Positions 8,579 through 20,416 of a DNA stretch of 64,000 nucleotides are shown here, piece by piece; position 1 is the stretch's first letter; the number at the start of each line of letters is the position of its first letter. Below the pieces are notes generated by a model that saw nothing but the letters and a program-made list of their open reading frames with translations, was not told the DNA's origin and made no database searches. Position numbers and translations under genes: made by a program. The DNA comes from Ptychodera flava (lineage: Eukaryota; Hemichordata; Enteropneusta; Ptychoderidae): positions 21,532,747-21,596,746 of the forward strand of contig NC_091941.1 of the NCBI RefSeq assembly GCF_041260155.1, read 5' to 3'.

Positions 8579-11125
8579 TATTTTGTCTGTTAAATTTGTT
8601 CTTTTCCTGTCAATTATATTTTTTTTACAAATATGCACACAAATTCCTTTCTGCAAAGAAGTAGGCCGTAATATCTAAAACAAAGCAAAAGTTGTTGTTC
8701 CTATGTCCCGCTGCAAATTTATCAGTCGAAACCGTTAAGGAGATGTGTATTCTAAAACAAAATAACGATATGATCCAAGGGGGCCCAACCCTAATTAAAA
8801 AATAATGCACAGAAATACAACCAGCAAGTACATAGTGTGGAGACGGGCGCATGTGTACTGATCACGCGTACTCGAGAATATCGAATACGCGCAACGGTGT
8901 GCGTGGAGGTTTACGCATGAACGGACAGTGAACCAGCGGGACGGCTACGTACCAAGAACACTTTTAATGAAAAAAATGCATCTCGCAGCGACCCCAGCCG
9001 TCTGGTGTCTTCAAATAATATTGACAAAGGACCAACATCTGAACTGTATTTACAATAGCCACGGTGTATTTCAATAGACAAAATTACTCTTACTGAGAAC
9101 GTAAAAATTTAATATAAAAATGTCTGTCGGATTTATCACCCGTATGAGGTTAAAATTGCACCAGAATATTATGCATGGTCTTACGAGGGTCCATGTATTT
9201 TTTCTTACAAAATTGCAATAATTTTTAAAGCGCGTCGCATCCTCTGTACAAAAACAAAACCAAAAAAAAAACCCAAAAAGGTTAACGTTTTGAAAAACGC
9301 TTCCGTGTACATTTGGGCAGGAGATCCATATAGCAGCTAGTTTTTTACGCATGTTACTCAAGCATGAAGCTCTGCATCTATGGAAACCACACGCAATATA
9401 ATAGCCGATATCTCAAAACTTTGGTGATGCTTGCATGTAAAAAACTGCAGTGTGGGCTTGGGGAGGGAAGAAAGACAGCTAGAGATAATCGGATGTCTCA
9501 TTTTGTCCCCTGCCCTCTTTAATAAAATCTGTTTAAAGTCTTTTTTAAGCTGTTGCAGCTCGCCTGATAGGTCTTGTGATAGGATGGCACCGCCATGATT
9601 GGCGACATCTGTGGGCTTGTATGTACTTTGGATCGTCGTTTAGCATACAGTTAAAGTGACAAGTGTCTGTCACCGACATGTATACACTGTGAAGCGTGCC
9701 ATGCATCTCATTAGCGGGTATCAATAGCAAAGATGGCTGACGCTGCGTGACCTGCCAAGTGAGCCGTGCATCGCGTTTGCGTTTCTCAGTGGCGGATGGC
9801 TCACGAGCGCGCGTGACCCGTACCTGTGCTGTGTGCGGCGAAGTGAGCGACGCGTCCCTCGCTCATTTGCATACACTGAGCGGGCGGGTCCTCCCTCGAT
9901 CACAGTGCAGCAGTGGACATCTTGGGTGCGAATTGAATGCAGTTCACACCATCTCTCAGGAAAACTATTAATTATGAAACAACAGGGTATGGTTGACGGT
10001 AAATGGCAGATTAATTGGGTTTGTAATTGAGTTTGAGTAATATTATAAACTTTGTTCACAGAGGGCTGCAGGGTGTGCATCAATAATACATTTTGATACC
10101 CTCTAGGCATTATTGCTTCATCCATGGGTGTAGAGGCTAGATCTACCTCAACGTTTCGCCTTGCTACATTTCTGTTTACGTTTAACCCCAAAACAATACA
10201 TTTATTTAAAAAAGACATTTATTTCAACTACTTGCAGACTAGAATGCAAACTCTGGTGGATTATGTGAATAATCAACTCAACTCCCCCATACCCCCCCCC
10301 CTCCCCCAGTGTGTGTATCCTCAATTGGTACTTCAAACTAAACATACACCTAAGAAAATGTACCAAAAAAGGCAAAAAAGTTAAATATGGTTGACAATGC
10401 AGCAAAATGACTGATCACTGATGAAACAACACAAGCTGACTCAGCAAAAATTATAAAGCTGATTATGAAGTAGCAAAACACGTTGGGAATCAAAGCATGA
10501 ACCACTGTCCCCTGTCATTTCACCTTTGGCCTGATGACCGAGACGTCAATGTCAACATACTTTGGCCAAGCCATAGAACTCAATCTAGTATACCACTGAC
10601 ACAAGCATCAGTATTCACAAATCTCTTTTATTTTAATTTCAAAAGCAAAAAATAACTTGTAATACTCCTGTAATGCTTAATTCATTACTTATAACATACA
10701 ATGTTTTATTTCATTATACACGGCGCACATTTTCTGATCAAGGGGACAAGATGTCATGCTAGCTACCTCAGTCACAATTTATTGGGAAATGAGTTTCTGT
10801 ACAGATTTCAGCGGGTCAGTACACAAAGTGAGATGGGAATTTGATGAATTTGATGTGAGTATGGAACTAGGCAGGGCTTTTAAAAAAAAAACTACATGTA
10901 TATACGGAGATCACTTCTTTCCCAAATTGTCAAAAAACCACACACCCTATTGGAAGAAACACTGGGGAACAGAATAGGTACCCTACTGTAAACAGACTAG
11001 ATGTAACATCATTGTTTCAATGGTCATGTCTCCATGCACTGGACTTATTGAAAGATACACTCAGATCATTGTGGGGGAGGGGGGGGGAAAGGTCAGGGAT
11101 TCAAAGGAGCAGTTTGGGGTTGATT
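8579..11125. other. Interval between sushi-like exon and DLST stop, no gene recognised
   Basis: It includes a CpG-rich stretch at 9721-9930 and, nearer DLST, the presumed DLST 3' UTR. Minus-strand AATAAA signals lie at 10705-10710, 10626-10631 and 10218-10223 (seen as tttatt on the plus strand). A 165-codon minus-strand ORF at 9721-10218 has no recognisable domain. Confidence 0.45.
9721..9930. promoter_or_regulatory. CpG-rich patch with an octamer motif
   Basis: Local high GC and many CpGs (gcgcgcgtgacccg, gcgacgcgtccctcgctc) in an otherwise AT-rich region, with a perfect octamer ATTTGCAT at 9865-9872. It could be a promoter of an unidentified transcript or of the Ly6-like gene. This is inference only. 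Confidence 0.25.
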
Positions 11126-11260
11126 TTATAAGTCAAGGAGCAAGTTGCGTGGATCTTGGACACAGTCCTTGATTTTCCTGAGGAAAAGTACAGCCTCTCT
11201 TCCGTCGATGAGCCTGTGATCATAGGTCAAGGCGATGTACATCATTGGTCGAATTTCAAT
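11126..11260 (-). CDS. DLST: DLST last coding exon (active site)
   Basis: The acceptor CATTTCAG precedes ATT GAA ATT; the stop is TAA at 11126-11128. It encodes [20 protein letters not shown] and onward to NLLLDL. The catalytic His and Asp are in DHRLIDG. Confidence 0.96.
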   Translation of the reverse strand: MEIRPMMYIALTYDHRLIDGREAVLFLRKIKDCVQDPRNLLLDL

Positions 11261-14200
11261 CTGAAATGAGACAATGAAGAGTTCAATCAGATCACCGGGA
11301 AGCAATGATCAGGAATGTTTTAGGCATTGAGATATACATCTCAGCAGTATGCTTCAAGTCAATTTTGAGATAGAGAGAAAGAAGAAGTGCTCTTGGAAGG
11401 AGAAACAAACATCTGAGAATCAGTGAAAAAAAACTGAATAAAAGCTTTCTTTTAAGAAGCCTTTTCAAGGTATTTCTAAGAAGCCTGTATGGACTGCAGG
11501 ACTTTCAAAAGGAGGCCATTATCATATCCCAAGAAAGCAACTTCCCCTCTGGTGTGACTGCCCAGACAAAAGAGGCACACTTCAGGAAGAGAAAACTTGT
11601 ATCTGTTTCGACAGTGGTGAATGGAAGAAAAGGGCCCTATCCATTCAAGTGTTTTGACAATAGACAATGAAAACTGGCCATTGAAAAGGGCAGAGAATTC
11701 CACCCTGCTTCCTGTTTTCTTCAGACAATATTCAGGAAATGTAAATTGTTTGGGCTGCTTGCACAAAAGCCCCATAGAAAGTGAGAACAGGGAGGCTATT
11801 AGCATATCTGGGAGGTGGGCCCCCCCCCTCTTCTGTTCACAGGCCATGGACAAAGACAATACTCACCTTGCCGTCGACAGCCACTGGTCTATTGAAGGTA
11901 GCGTGCATGCCGAGGATAGCACTCTGTGGTGGATTGATGATAGGGGTACCAAACATGGAGCCAAACACACCGCCGTTGCTGATGGTGAATGTACCGCCAT
12001 CCATGTCTTCAATAGCTAGGGTACCAGTACGTGCCTGTGGCCGACAAACAAAAGAGCCCATAATAGTCTCGGAGGCAGCTCAAAAAGTGTCTCAAGGTTG
12101 TGGCGGCAGGAGAAAGAAAGAACACTGACAAACAAAAAAAGTTGAAAATGAAAAATATTGTATTCCATTGAAAAGGATCGAGATACTCTGAGGCGTGTGC
12201 ACTGTTTGCGTGTGCACTGTCTGTGGTGGTTTTCACAATTCCCCCCCCCCCCCCCCCCCCCCCGAACTAAACTACAACCAATTGAACTATTGAGAAATGT
12301 ACAAAACCGCATCAGTACTGTACACTTTTAGCAATTGACTCCACACCAGCAAGTCCATCACATTGGGAAAACCATACCAAAGGGCAAAAAAAACCAGAAA
12401 AAAATCAAAAAAATTTTGTAGTCCTGTAAAATCATGCACACGTCCTTCACAAAATGATTTATATTGCCTGACTGTGGATGACGTTAAACACTTTCCCGTG
12501 TGTATTCGATCTACATTAAAATGATTCATCGATAATTGAGGCTATTTCAAAATTTTTCTAGAGACTTCAAATATTGGAAATAAAGGACACGGGGAAAACA
12601 CCACGCATTTAGGCACCAAATTGCAGTGCCAGTGCAAACATCTAATATAATGCACTGAGTTATTATTCCACCACACCTTTGTCTTGAAACCATTTCATGT
12701 GCCGAGAACCGATCAACAGAGACATAATGGAGAAATTTGACAGGGTCCTTGTCGCGACAAGTCCAGATTTTATTTACCTTCTGATTAAATCCTTAAGTGG
12801 GATAATGAGAAATGTTTTCATATTCATAACCCATTCGTCTTAGATGCCCATTGTTGGGCCGCACAATGGCCCAATGCCTTTGCAATTGTAGGAAAAGCTC
12901 TGATATGCAAATCGGGCAGGAAGGGAGATAAATACAAGTCGCAGCATGTGCTGCCTTGTATTAATTTCAAATGCAAGTAAATATCTATATGGGACTACAA
13001 GGAGTAAGGCCCTCTTATTCAAGCGGACACTGAAGTTGTTGCAGCACCGCAGACAACCACTGCTCAGCATCTCAAGGTGAGTTCACTTCTTACGTGCTTT
13101 TCCAAGGATGGTACGCTAAGAAACACAAATCTTGAATTGGAGTGATGTCTTCAAGCATCTTGAAACTTTACCAAGATCATTTAAGTGATCAGCTGGCCTG
13201 AGATTTGCCGTGCTGCCTGATAACTTTCAAGGAGAGGAGAGTGCTAAATTTTATTTATTTTGGGCAGTCCTTAACTCCTGTGCTGATCTGAATTCTCAAC
13301 TTGGATATTCAGAAATCCTCCAGCTGATCCATTATCAATATTACTTCTCAACAAAGCGTGTGTCTTGCTTGTTTACCTGGTTAGCCTGCTTATCAAAAAT
13401 GATGTTGTTGCAGTTCTAAGGCTATGAAAATTTGCATGATCTGTGCCAGACAGTTTGAACTTGTCTTGCTTCCACTATATCTGAATCATTATCTCTTGCT
13501 CCACTGGCACCGCAAAAAAAAGGCAGACGATAAAAAAATACTATTCTGAAATGTGAAAGTTGCTTTCCTTTCGATATTACAATCAGCAATATACTGGTAA
13601 ATGTGGGAGAAATTTAATCTGCCGCACACAGCTGCCTGAGAGCATTGAGTTTGTACGTTTGACATGCTCATATACCAGCCTTCAATTGTGGATCCGAAGC
13701 CCTTTAAACTTTTGAATGACAATAGACAGAGTTGATGTGGCTGGCTTCTGAATATGCATTTTAAAAATTTTGACCTTGCAAGTTATTATTATGGAAAAAG
13801 TCAGGGTCAGATTTTGACACAGGGATGGCATTACCTTTTCACCGAGAGCGTGTATGGTTTTTTCGATATCCGCAAAGTTCATTGTTTCTACATTGCGCAC
13901 CACGGGAACCACAAGGCCCTTCGGAGTTGCTACAGCAACACTGATGTCGATGTAATCCCGGTAGACTATTTCATTGCTGTCAATGACTGGAATAAATAAA
14001 ATAAAAAATAGAAAAAGCGACTATTATTTCATCGTAATGGCTTATTCTGTTGTACATGTTTGGCTCAAAGTTGAAGGTGCGTCAGCATACTTTTTGAGGG
14101 GATGACGTACGATGACAATACGACAATGTAGCTGTGACCTTTAGCTGAACATCAAAATTGACAGAATTTGCGGATGAAAGACACTGAAACACATATTTTA

Positions 14201-17200
14201 GAGTTTTCTAGTCAAGACCCATGGAAGAAAATATTTAAACAAATCATAAGTACACTTGATATAAAAGTACATGTATTCCGATAATGGTACATTCAGTCAT
14301 TCGCACTGCTTTCACTGGAACCACACTTGGCAAATTCCCCCCCCCCCCCCCCCCCCCCCCCCCAGAATCAAGTAGGGGAACCACTATGATTATTATTGTT
14401 CTATTCAATTATGCACTATTAAACAGAGAAAAATTGCTGCCATTATCTGCATACAACACACACGATCATTACAGCCCTTTCAAACTGTACATACGACAGA
14501 AAAAATTCCTTCCCTCATTGGGGTGGGGCATGACAGTGTTGACAATACGCTGTTAATGACAATGTGAAAAGATTAATTTTAGGTGTGAAAGGTCAGCAGG
14601 GACAGCAGATGTTTGGCACAGCTTGCCGCACAAACAGCGTAATCAGGCAATAATTGAGAAATACAAGGGTACAGTACATATGCCACTACAATTATCACTT
14701 TAATGCCAGTGTTGTCTTAATTACAAGGCAACTTTTGATATTTAAATTTTAACAGTGTGTGATGCCAGTGAACCGTATGGGGAGGTTTTAAACCTGTGGG
14801 AAAAAAATTAATTTGTATTTGCCAGTTGATATCATTCAGCAGACCATTAGAGTCTTTATATAATTTCTTTTCAATATGCTTGCCCTTACGCAACATATCT
14901 GATATTTTTTGTTGCAACAGTTACTGTCACAAAGCTTCAAGCTGGTATAAAATTGACATTTTATGCAACTGTTTGCCTTCTTAATCAAAGGTTACATGAA
15001 TAAACTTTTACATTTGATTCATTGCCTGTAATAGCCTTCTGTTAGCTGTTGCTATTTTTTAACGTTCCAAATACATGTATTCTGCTGGTGTAAAGTCTTA
15101 CGTGAAAACTGTTTGCTTCCATGGATAAACAGAGGCAGAGTTTGACGGATGTACAAACCTGTCAAATCTACTGATTTATTTAGTGATGAGAAAATTTAGA
15201 TCATGATTGACTCATTTGCCTAGATCCCATCCTCCTAATTCATCCATTATAAAGAAATTCCAAGATACGATGTTTAAGAATCCACCCATTTCTTGTAGAA
15301 ATTACACTGCCTGTAGTGTAAGTCTCAACTTACCTGCATTGACCGTGGGTTGAGCTTGTAAAGCGTGTGATGCTGCCTTGACAAAGGCCGACATGAAGCC
15401 CAGCTTTACGCCATGTTTCTTCTGAAAGTCTTCCTTGTACTGTTTTCTCATTTGGATGATGTTACTAGACAACACAGGAAGAGTGTGTGTTAGTGATTTG
15501 ATAATTCGGGACAGAAAGTCGAGGTTTTCCAAACCAAAAGGTGTGTAAGTGATATGAAATGACTGTCTAATTCTCACAACAAAAAATGTGTGTTCTCAGC
15601 GTTGGTTTGAGTACCTCTGCTATGATTCCAGACACACCTGAGAAATTTGAGAAGCTACAGAATGACTTAGATAAGGGTTGTAAGATAATTCTCAACCACT
15701 CTTGTAATTTAACAAACTCCATGTCCTACAACACTTCTGATAATAACTCTAAATAGAACAGAGTTGGATTTATATTTGGTATCAAAACCACGCAATATCA
15801 CAGTTCCCCTGGACAAAAAGTTTGATGGATAGATCACTTACTGCCGTCAAGTTACAAAGAAGTCTTAGAATGCACCTCAGGCAGAATGTCAGACCCAAAA
15901 ACTTTGACAATATTCTTTCGATCTACCACTTGTGGGGGCTCATTTTGAAGGTTATGGGGAAAATAAAATTTTCATTATCATGGTTTTGTGAAAATTGGGA
16001 ATTAGTCATTACTTTGCACATGTACTTGCAAATGTCTGATATATTGAGACCACATTACCTCATGTCTATCTCATTGAAGGTGGTCAGCATAGCACACACG
16101 TTCTGGGCCTCCTTCAGCCTGTACGCAATGCGTTGACGCATCCTACTCATTTTAACCTGCAAGTAAAGAGACATCCGTTAACTTGCCAGGTTCCACTTTT
16201 AGATAACCTAGGAGCAATGTACCGTTTTCACACAGGCACGCACTGAGTTTTGGCAGAACAGACGATACAGAGACTGCCGACATAAAAGATTGAAGTGAGT
16301 AGAGTCCATCAGCTTGAGATGAGTGGAATGCAAAAAATTAACACTGATGAAATTATCAACCATAGTTTTAGTTCAGGTTGAGTGATGTTCCAGTGTTTCA
16401 AAGGTCTAGCATACCACAGGGTATGGTTCTATTGAAAGCGATATCATTTTTTCTTACCCTTTGTTCAGTCCTGGCCCCAACTGTTGCCGGTAAAATTCCT
16501 GACGGTACACCTGCCGCTGGTGGTGATGGTGATGGTGGTGATGGAGGCTGCACACTTGACACTACATAGATGCAAAGAAAAATTGTGATTTAGTTTACAC
16601 TGCATGCACGAAGTGGTCATCTCACATGCAGGTCAACTCAGAGTGAAAAAACAAACGGGAAAAAGATGAGCCAAAAGTGAGTCTCTGTGTGCACGATAGT
16701 GATTAGATTTTCAGGTACATAGTACATTCCGATGAGATTAATTTAGCTTAATTAAATGTGGATGGCAACTTAAATCTTGATATTCTTATTGCTGCTGGAT
16801 TCTCACTGAATAAAAGGCTCCTTTTCTTTCTGCAAAGGCAAATTTGTCTGCCGGCTTCTCTCCCCAAAATGAAACTCTTCAAAGCACTTACCAGGTGTGC
16901 TGGACATTGGTTGCTGTGGAAGGGGAGGCACAGGCGGAGGTGTTGTTGGTATAGGGCCGACAGGACTCACATCAGCTGGCTGTACCGGGGGAGGCGGCGA
17001 TGGTGGAGCTGCTGCTGGAGCTGCTGGAGCAGGGGGAGGCGCCGGTGCCTCAGCTGCCGGCTCAGCTGCTTTTTTCGGTGCAGCACCTGAAAAAGGTTTA
17101 AAATAGATGCCATGAGCAAGGTATCTTATCGAGGTACATGACATTCTACAGAAGGCAATAAATTAGTTGATACGCTGACTCAGGGTTAAACTAACAGTGT

Positions 17201-20200
17201 ACATTTCTTTGGAATCAAAAGACAAACCTACATCATCAGGCTTTCCCCTCTCTTGATCATCATCAATACAGGCCGCACTCTGACTCACTGCTGTAAAACT
17301 GAACTCCACACTGACTCATTTGCTGTAAAACTGAACTTCACGACTTGCAAGATGCATATTACCTCCAATCTTTAGCCTGAATAACTGCTGACCGGCTGTT
17401 ACTGTGTCGCCATCCTGCACAAACAACTCCTCGATGACACCGCTGGCTGGGGCAGGCACTTGAACTGCTGTCTACGTTTTCAGATACATGACAAAGACCA
17501 AACGTTTGATTATCCCTGTCACACCATGAGTCAAGAGGGCACGTAACTGTGACTTAGGTTTGTGGAAAATGCATTCTTGTTGTTTTTTTTGTCTCTTGTA
17601 CCTAGCTCTAACAGAGTTCTTTAGTAAATTTAGGGATGTTTGCACACTTAGGAGTGGCTGTGAATGCCATTCAGAGTGTCCAAAGTTGATGATGATTTCC
17701 AAAAACTGAAATTTTCCATTCTGCAACTTCTTAAATGATGCAATTCGCACACTACCAATTCAATGGATGAAAAAATAAAAACACCCACTGGTAAAGATCT
17801 TTGTGGGAATATAGTAACTGTCTTTCCGCACAGTATTTGTTACCTTGTCAGTTTCAATTTCACAAACAACGTCATCTTCCTGTACATAGTCCCCAACAGC
17901 TGCAGAGAAGTGAAATATAGAAATATTAAAAACTCAACCTCAATGGGTACTAATCATTTTATGTGTGTTCTGTTTGCTAAACTTGTATCTAGCATTGTGG
18001 TGGCATCAAGAAAGACACTGGACATCACATTTCACTTATTTGCATTAAGCCCATAACATTTCACAGCCTTAATCTGCAGTTTCGTATGTGTTGGCCATAC
18101 TTTTTATGATAGAAGACAATAATATTACGATACCAAAAAACCAGGAAAACCATAAAACTGTTATGTCTTAAGCTTTTCATTGTCTATTTTTAGAATTTAC
18201 TTGTCTATTTCATATTGAAAGTCCTGAAAGGAATTTGGTTAGGATTACAGGAGTGACTTGTTGGTAAATTTCAAATAAGGGAATTATCAGTGTTCTTACC
18301 TTTCTCCCACCTGACATCACCTTCAGAAACAGATTCTGCAAATGGGGGAACAGTAACTATCTTTGCTTCATCATCTACAAATATAGAAGGGAAATTCAAA
18401 AATAAACTTATGTTACACTTTTGCTCTTTTAATCACACGGGTAAAATCTTGAGACGGTGAGGTACGCACTTACTTGTTTTCTTCATGACATAAAATTAAG
18501 GCATAAAATTTCAGAAGTTTCAACTTTCACTGTCTGCAGTCAAGCAGATTGTTGAAAATCAAATTATACTATTCCTGAATATACTTACACAAAGTCACTG
18601 AGGTATGAAATGCTCGGCTTGGACTATCTCTAACATCTGCATGATAAGCACCACTGTATACACTTCTGGCATGGAGAAAGAAGAAAGCGCAGTGTAACTT
18701 GAGAGAAGTGAAATCAACGGACTAGAAGGCTGTGAGGAAGTGGGTTTCTCAATGGAAACCGCTGATAACATTTTCAAGGAACGACTGTGAAACTAACACT
18801 GTCTTGAATGTATAAAAACAGGAAACCATTGCACTTTCTTATAAATAAGTCCGTGGGTAGATGGTTAACGGTAAATGACATGGATACCTGTTTGAGAGTA
18901 GTGGAGAAGTCCTCGCTAATCTTGAATTGCAGGTTCCTGTCGAAAAATAACCATGAAGTCATCAGTATGAGAAGTAAGGTTTCCTTTGATCAGGAAATGC
19001 TACAGAAAGTGGCTTCATTATCAGGGAAGAACATTTTTAAGGACAGGGTTGACATACTTCCTGTGTCACCATTACCTTGTAAATGATAAGTACACATAAA
19101 AAAGAGACGATGCACATACGGCTACAAATATCTGTGAATGATGTAGCTTCCGCTATAGACAATAATTTCTGTAAACATTCAATTTATGTTGCTCCAGAGT
19201 TCCCCAACAAAACAGTTTTGCTTGTACAAGGTAAAGGTACTGATCTTTTTTTTAATTGAGGTGCTAGTCTGAGATTTGACCAAAGGCATGGTAAAGCCAT
19301 TTCTAATTCTATACTACGTGGGTACAAATGATACAATAAGTGGTAATAGTGTCCTTCAAGAGCAAGACTTGTGCTGCCACTAGGGAACACAACAAGCACA
19401 ATTTCGTTCAAGATGCAGTCAGAGGGGTGACATATTCACATGTTTATTCAAGATTTGAGAGTCTGTGTTCTGCCAATGCCATATGCTAAATTCTATACTA
19501 TTGTAATGATGCAATCTTATATAATTTCGCTAATAAAGGATATTTTGGACAAAAGGCATTGTGAGTGGCGACCATAGGTGTTATACTTCTTTTCAAGTAA
19601 TATTTTGATGATATCCTAACTAATGCAATGGCATGGGTGCAGTACATTACAAAAATCTGGTTCTATCTGCAACAATCAATTGTTTCATGTAACTACCGAT
19701 ACTTGGATTTGCTATATCATTGTCATATTCTTTTTCAATTTAGAAAGGGAAAACAAAGTCAACAAAATGAAGAAAAGCAGACAGTTTGTGAATATTCCTA
19801 AAAACGGACACCGACGGCAGCAGACTTCCTTGGAGTTGTTGCAAGTCTTTCAGCAGTTTTGTTTAAGAAGTCAAGATATCATCGTATTATGACATGATGT
19901 GGGGGATAAATATTGAGAATATATAGGGGGACGTACGAGTATGCATGACGCTTGGTACAAACTGTAGTGGGAGGGGCAACGACAACGAACGAAAGGATTT
20001 TTAGGGTTAGGGACTTACCTTGTTGTATGCAGAACGGTCTTCTAGCGATCGATACATTACCCTGCAATTGCCAACAGATGGGAAATATAAATACAGGGAG
20101 GGGAGTAGTAGAAGTTTTAAAAAAAGCGCCTTGCACATGTTGTATAAATTTGTCATATCATTTTTTCGAACCGGAAAAAAATGAACAGCAAGCTTGCACG

Positions 20201-20416
20201 AGAACATTTTGGCCGACAACCGTCGTTGCAAATTCAGTTTTGGTCATGGTGTGCTCTGTAGAACATCGTTTGTCTTTGTGGAAAAACATTTGTTATCAAA
20301 ATAAATTCTTTACTGTTTCTATAAATGAATGCAATTACCTTAACCCCTGATGTTATCACGTGACTACGAGTAAAACGCAAAAAACTTCGCGAATAAAATA
20401 CTTTCGACGATAACAT
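11126..20416 (-). CDS. DLST: Dihydrolipoyl succinyltransferase, E2 of 2-oxoglutarate dehydrogenase
   Basis: Mitochondrial matrix E2 of the 2-oxoglutarate dehydrogenase complex. It takes the succinyl group from E1 on a lipoyl-lysine and passes it to CoA (TCA cycle). Exons in coding order: 20339-20416, 20019-20061, (possibly 19076-19121), 18589-18665, 18300-18374, 17844-17899, 17363-17471, 16892-17086, 16458-16561, 16059-16156, 15334-15464, 13835-13986, 11867-12034, 11126-11260. Visible features: an Arg/Ser-rich presequence starting [15 protein letters not shown]; a lipoyl domain with [18 protein letters not shown] (lipoylated Lys in ETDK); a Pro/Ala-rich linker without a peripheral-subunit-binding domain, as in other animal DLSTs; and a catalytic domain with [31 protein letters not shown], the active-site motif [12 protein letters not shown] and the family's C-terminal LLLDL. 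With the uncertain exon the product would be 488 aa, somewhat longer than human (about 453) mainly through the linker. All introns are GT-AG. Confidence 0.96.
11261..11866. other. DLST intron
   Basis: GT-AG intron (donor GTGAGT). ORFs on both strands here have no recognisable domain. Confidence 0.8.
11867..12034 (-). CDS. DLST: DLST exon (catalytic domain core)
   Basis: 56 codons, phase 0 at both ends. Acceptor GGCCACAG, donor GGCAAG|GTGAGT. It encodes [20 protein letters not shown], then [20 protein letters not shown] and [10 protein letters not shown], the highly conserved core of 2-oxoacid dehydrogenase acyltransferases. Confidence 0.96.
12035..13834. other. DLST intron with poly-C tract
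   Basis: 1.8-kb intron with a C homopolymer at 12241-12263 and an octamer ATGCAAAT at 12905-12912. Otherwise nothing recognised. Confidence 0.8.
13835..13986 (-). CDS. DLST: DLST exon (catalytic domain)
   Basis: Donor AAAAG|GTAATG, acceptor TTATTCCAG. With the preceding exon's final G it encodes [20 protein letters not shown], then [18 protein letters not shown] and [13 protein letters not shown], collinear with animal DLST. Confidence 0.96.
13987..15333. other. DLST intron with poly-C tract
   Basis: GT-AG intron with a C homopolymer at about 14337-14363. Nothing else recognised. Confidence 0.8.
15334..15464 (-). CDS. DLST: DLST exon (catalytic domain)
   Basis: Acceptor TTGTCTAG, donor GCAG|GTAAGT. 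It encodes [40 protein letters not shown] and VNA. Length 131 nt fits the phases on both sides. Confidence 0.95.
15465..16058. other. DLST intron carrying a dispersed repeat copy
   Basis: 594-bp intron; about 15868-16013 is a copy of a dispersed repeat also present near 46930-47070. Confidence 0.7.
15868..16013. repeat. Dispersed repeat, copy A
   Basis: Partner of the 46930-47070 copy; lies in a DLST intron, so it inserted without disrupting coding sequence. The family is not identified. Confidence 0.65.
16059..16156 (-). CDS. DLST: DLST exon (start of catalytic domain)
   Basis: Acceptor TTACTTGCAG, donor ATGAG|GTAATG. It encodes [20 protein letters not shown] and [12 protein letters not shown]. 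The MRQRIAxRLKEAQN motif is diagnostic of DLST. Confidence 0.96.
16458..16561 (-). CDS. DLST: DLST exon (Pro/Ser-rich linker)
   Basis: Acceptor TCTATGTAG, donor AGG|GTAAGA. It encodes a low-complexity linker ([17 protein letters not shown]) and ends GARTEQR, matching the position just before the catalytic domain. Phases fit both neighbours; the sequence itself is poorly conserved. Confidence 0.85.
16562..16891. other. DLST intron
   Basis: 330-bp GT-AG intron; nothing else seen. Confidence 0.8.
16892..17086 (-). CDS. DLST: DLST exon (Ala/Pro-rich hinge)
   Basis: 195 nt; acceptor CCTTTTTCAG, donor CCTG|GTAAGT. It encodes [20 protein letters not shown] and further Ala/Pro-rich sequence. This is the flexible hinge that lets the lipoyl domain swing between active sites. 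The antisense strand gives a Gly-rich shadow ORF. Confidence 0.9.
17363..17471 (-). CDS. DLST: DLST exon (second half of lipoyl domain)
   Basis: Acceptor AAAACGTAG, donor GGAG|GTAATA. It encodes [20 protein letters not shown], then [16 protein letters not shown]. It directly follows the lipoylated Lys at the previous exon's end. Confidence 0.94.
17844..17899 (-). CDS. DLST: DLST exon (lipoyl domain, lipoylation site)
   Basis: Acceptor TTCTCTGCAG, donor AAG|GTAACA. It encodes [19 protein letters not shown]. The final Lys, in the motif ETDK, is the lipoyl attachment residue. Confidence 0.95.
18300..18374 (-). CDS. DLST: DLST exon (start of lipoyl domain)
   Basis: Acceptor ATATTTGTAG, donor AAAG|GTAAGA. 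It encodes [20 protein letters not shown] and RWEK, matching the conserved start of the DLST lipoyl domain ([16 protein letters not shown]). Confidence 0.95.
18589..18665 (-). CDS. DLST: DLST exon (end of presequence)
   Basis: Acceptor TTTCTCCATGCCAG, donor TTGT|GTAAGT. It encodes [20 protein letters not shown] and TSVTL, resembling the vertebrate stretch that ends in RFFRTTAV before the mature lipoyl domain. The 3' phase fits exon 18300-18374. At its 5' end it needs two bases from the previous exon, whereas the exon at 20019-20061 leaves one. Confidence 0.8.
18666..20018. other. DLST intron region with possible unrecognised short exon
   Basis: The phase mismatch between flanking exons implies a missing exon of length 3n+1 or a misread boundary. 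One phase-compatible candidate is 19076-19121 (46 nt; acceptor ATTTGTAG, donor ACAAG|GTAATG; no stop in frame), but its acceptor is weak and its peptide has no clear homology. Confidence 0.4.
19076..19121 (-). CDS. DLST: Candidate short DLST presequence exon
   Basis: It satisfies both phases (receives 1 nt, leaves 2 nt) and is open. The peptide [16 protein letters not shown], after joining, would extend the mitochondrial presequence. Presequences evolve fast, so lack of similarity is not decisive; the acceptor lacks a strong polypyrimidine tract. Confidence 0.25.
20019..20061 (-). CDS. DLST: DLST exon 2 (presequence)
   Basis: Acceptor TTGGCAATTGCAG, donor CAAG|GTAAGT. It encodes [14 protein letters not shown], resembling the vertebrate segment beginning GNCPLGRR that also follows a short first exon ending in Lys. 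Confidence 0.8.
20339..20416 (-). CDS. DLST: DLST exon 1 (start codon, mitochondrial presequence)
   Basis: The ATG at 20414-20416 gives [17 protein letters not shown], then SHVITSGVK, before the donor AAG|GTAATT. It is rich in Ser, Arg and hydrophobic residues and has no acids, as expected of a matrix-targeting presequence. MLS at the N-terminus matches other animal DLSTs, so I prefer this ATG to the in-frame upstream ATG at 20450-20452. Confidence 0.85.

Noticed and set aside
9721..10218. 165-codon minus-strand ORF
   Set aside because: No recognisable domain; composition follows the local CpG-rich patch; no splice or start support.
16897..17106. Gly-rich plus-strand ORF
   Set aside because: Antisense shadow of the Ala/Pro-rich DLST linker exon.
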